From assembly GCA_031287585.1 (NCBI GenBank), contig JAITST010000213.1:1-7625 (forward strand): a DNA stretch of 7,625 nt, written 5' to 3'. The translations under genes and the position numbers were made by a program. This document shows positions 5,913 through 7,625 of the stretch, piece by piece. The stretch is from Planctomycetaceae bacterium (GTDB taxonomy: Bacteria > Planctomycetota > Planctomycetia > Pirellulales > Thermoguttaceae). The notes under the pieces were generated by a model. That model did no database searches, had not been told where the DNA came from, and was given only the letters and a program-made list of their open reading frames with translations. Every line of letters begins with the position of its first letter. Positions within the stretch are counted from its first letter, which is position 1.

Positions 5913-7625
5913 AATAAACCTGCGACATTTTATGGCATTCTATGCCATTCAAAACAATTAGCGAGCCATTCAAGGATGTCATGAGGTAATTTCCTGATAG
6001 CCACGATGTTATAAAAGAAGTTAAGTTTAAAGCCATATAAATATCATCTTCACCATCAATAGTAATTGAATACCCTATTGCAGGCGGAATTGCCGTTGTT
6101 CCGAAAATATAATCAATCCACCCGGTTCCATATTGTCCCCAACTTAGAATATCATAGTCCACTTTGTACGAAGTAACCAATAAGTTAGCGTTTGCCAGAT
6201 TTTGAGCATTACCAAAAACAGTATTGGGATGTAATCCGGCGGCATTAAATGTGTATGCGTGAAAACCAGAAATAATTGATGCCGCACTTGCGAGCCCCCC
6301 ACCTAACGAATGTCCCGCAATATACGTATTAGATGAATTGAAGTTGAAGTCGATATTGTTTACCAGTTTGTTTGCTATTTTCGTAGCAAGTTCATACTGT
6401 GTACCATCACTAGTTCCAAATGCCTGAAGAAAATTCGTTCTCCAATCATCGAAACTCGTAAAATCTGTTCCAGCAAATGTTAAAACATATTTACCGGTTA
6501 GATATTCCCTGTATAACGCGGCATTTAATCCCCAAAAATCATCTGGGGTTGACAATAAATCTATAATTTTTACGGGATTCAAAATGCCAGTAACCATAAC
6601 ATCGACATTCAACAATCCTAACTTTGTCAATTCAGCAACATCCTGAATCTTCAATGCAAATGAAGGGATATTTTCTCGTTCATAAATTAATTTTGACGCA
6701 TAAGTCGCAACAAGTTCCTGATGAGTCAACAACTCATAGTAGAACGATTTTTCTTTCGCAACAACGTAAAAAACTTCATCGCTTCCAACATTAAGCGATG
6801 CACCACCGTTTGAGAGAAAATAATTTACGATTATTGACGTACTTGGTTTTCCATTACTTTCTGCCAATTGTCTTGTGGTTTGTATGTTTTCAGCGATTCC
6901 CTCAACGTAAAGTGTAATCGATGTTTGTCCGGGAACCCATCCCAATTGAGTTAGCGTATATGAAATTCCGGAAGCAACGTAATCTGCCACCGTCCTCGCG
7001 AGATTTCCATCTTTCCTCCATATTCTGATATGTCCATCACCTCCTGCAATTGTTTGACTACCGCCAGTCAGTCTTGCCATCGGTATATGTTCTTTGTATG
7101 TAAATTGAAGTTCAAATCCTTCTATTGCAATAGCAGGAACACTTACAACTATTTGAATAAATGTTTGACTCGCAGCGTTAGCCCATTGCGTTTCATACCC
7201 GAACACTTTATACCCATCCCAGCAATCCAAAATACCATCGTTATCAAAATCACCAAAATTGGGTACAATCACTTTGCCGGGGGCATAGTCATGGTCTTCA
7301 AGAAATTCTTCTAACGCCGTTCGCCCTGCCGCTGAACCTAATGAACTATTATCACTATCAATATCAAGGTCTATCTCAATTATTGTCATTTTTATACTAT
7401 CACTGCCACCGCTTCCTGTTAGAGTATTCAAAACAGGTTGAACGACGAGAACAACAGTACCAACAACGCTATTACTCGCCTCTATATAGACTGTACAGGT
7501 GAAAATATTTTTACCATCTTCTTTTGACAACGTTTCTAACCGTGTTTGCTCTGTGATTCGCCCGTTACTTTCTACTCCGCTAAGAAGCCGTGAACCTTTT
7601 GTATCTGCCGTCCACATTATCAAGG
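5884..7625 (-). CDS. Class-3 lipase domain at the C-terminus of a large planctomycete-type surface protein (partial)
   Basis: The frame enters from the right edge, so the N-terminus and any signal peptide are missing; residue numbers count from 7623. Residues 1-66 look like the end of a beta-sandwich (TCTVYIEASNSVVG). Residues 80-142 hold the Asp-rich stretch IDLDIDSDN, then RTALEEFLED, then a calcium-loop-like D125-x-D-x-D129-G-x-x-D133. Residues 150-290 are beta-rich and unassigned. The lipase part (about 300-579) has FAGTDFTSFDDW (383-394, oxyanion region), the nucleophile elbow GHSLGGG (437-443, Ser439), a probable catalytic Asp in VDYD (D489 or D491) and a probable catalytic His564 (ECHKMSQV) near the end, as in Lipase_3 and Mbeg1-like lipases. 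The intact triad predicts hydrolysis of lipid or phospholipid esters. The protein is most likely exported. The gene overlaps the downstream ankyrin gene, suggesting an effector with its immunity protein. Sampled lines are AT-rich (21-22 G+C per 60), unlike nadA (34-37 per 60). Confidence 0.92.
   Translation of the reverse strand, partial: LIMWTADTKGSRLLSGVESNGRITEQTRLETLSKEDGKNIFTCTVYIEASNSVVGTVVLVVQPVLNTLTGSGGSDSIKMTIIEIDLDIDSDNSSLGSAAGRTALEEFLEDHDYAPGKVIVPNFGDFDNDGILDCWDGYKVFGYETQWANAASQTFIQIVVSVPAIAIEGFELQFTYKEHIPMARLTGGSQTIAGGDGHIRIWRKDGNLARTVADYVASGISYTLTQLGWVPGQTSITLYVEGIAENIQTTRQLAESNGKPSTSIIVNYFLSNGGASLNVGSDEVFYVVAKEKSFYYELLTHQELVATYASKLIYERENIPSFALKIQDVAELTKLGLLNVDVMVTGILNPVKIIDLLSTPDDFWGLNAALYREYLTGKYVLTFAGTDFTSFDDWRTNFLQAFGTSDGTQYELATKIANKLVNNIDFNFNSSNTYIAGHSLGGGLASAASIISGFHAYTFNAAGLHPNTVFGNAQNLANANLLVTSYKVDYDILSWGQYGTGWIDYIFGTTAIPPAIGYSITIDGEDDIYMALNLTSFITSWLSGNYLMTSLNGSLIVLNGIECHKMSQVYYGMEQRIFS
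5932..5948. repeat. Perfect inverted repeat over the catalytic-His codon at the lipase end
   Basis: ATGGCAT (5932-5938), TCT, ATGCCAT (5942-5948) is a perfect seven-base palindrome with a three-base loop. It covers the codons for GIECH, including the likely catalytic His564, and lies 20 bases upstream (in the direction of transcription) of the first possible ankyrin start. A hairpin here could affect translation of the ankyrin gene, but a chance occurrence is equally likely. Confidence 0.3.

Noticed and set aside
1..7625. CRISPR array, tRNA, rRNA, insertion sequence or attachment site
   Set aside because: No regularly spaced repeats, cloverleaf-like sequence, transposase motif or long terminal inverted repeat was seen when reading the window.

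Overview
The window looks like a piece of a Planctomycetota chromosome, probably from the Pirellulales side of the phylum. The main pointer is the large surface-type protein at the right edge, which carries the Asp-rich 'IDLDIDSDN...GRTALEEFLED...GDFDNDGILD' stretch I associate with big planctomycete exported proteins. The long NadA type and a REC-GGDEF-CBS-CBS architecture fit as well. This placement rests on remembered family features, not on a search.

Left part (1-3648), housekeeping and signalling. After about 360 bases without a convincing gene comes nadA (quinolinate synthase, + strand). It converges on an HDOD-domain gene (- strand). About 250 bases further, transcribed divergently, is a response-regulator gene with REC and GGDEF domains. 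HDOD and REC-GGDEF proteins are plausible partners in one signalling pathway.

Middle (3649-4835), a decayed patch. The REC-GGDEF gene stops at 3648, but a CBS-domain pair continues directly behind it. It is first in the same frame after two in-frame stops, then in another frame after an apparent one-base insertion at 3748-3750. The ancestral gene was most likely REC-GGDEF-CBS-CBS. What remains of it also lacks key REC and GGDEF residues. Head-on to it, on the - strand, lies an unidentified gene that seems broken by at least two one-base insertions. Flanking genes are intact, so lesions are concentrated in about 1.1 kb.

Right part (4836-7625), a - strand operon. A class-3 lipase (GHSLGGG, Asp, His) is the C-terminal domain of a large protein that enters from beyond the window. 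It overlaps by 29 bases a membrane-anchored ankyrin-repeat protein. The layout (lipase first, small anchored ankyrin protein second, overlapping) matches antibacterial lipase/ankyrin immunity pairs known from type VI secretion loci. Here the lipase rides on a planctomycete-type exported scaffold. This is the best candidate for an undescribed system in the window. Sampled lines of this part are clearly more AT-rich than nadA and the regulator genes, consistent with accessory DNA. I saw no tRNA, rRNA, CRISPR array or insertion sequence.
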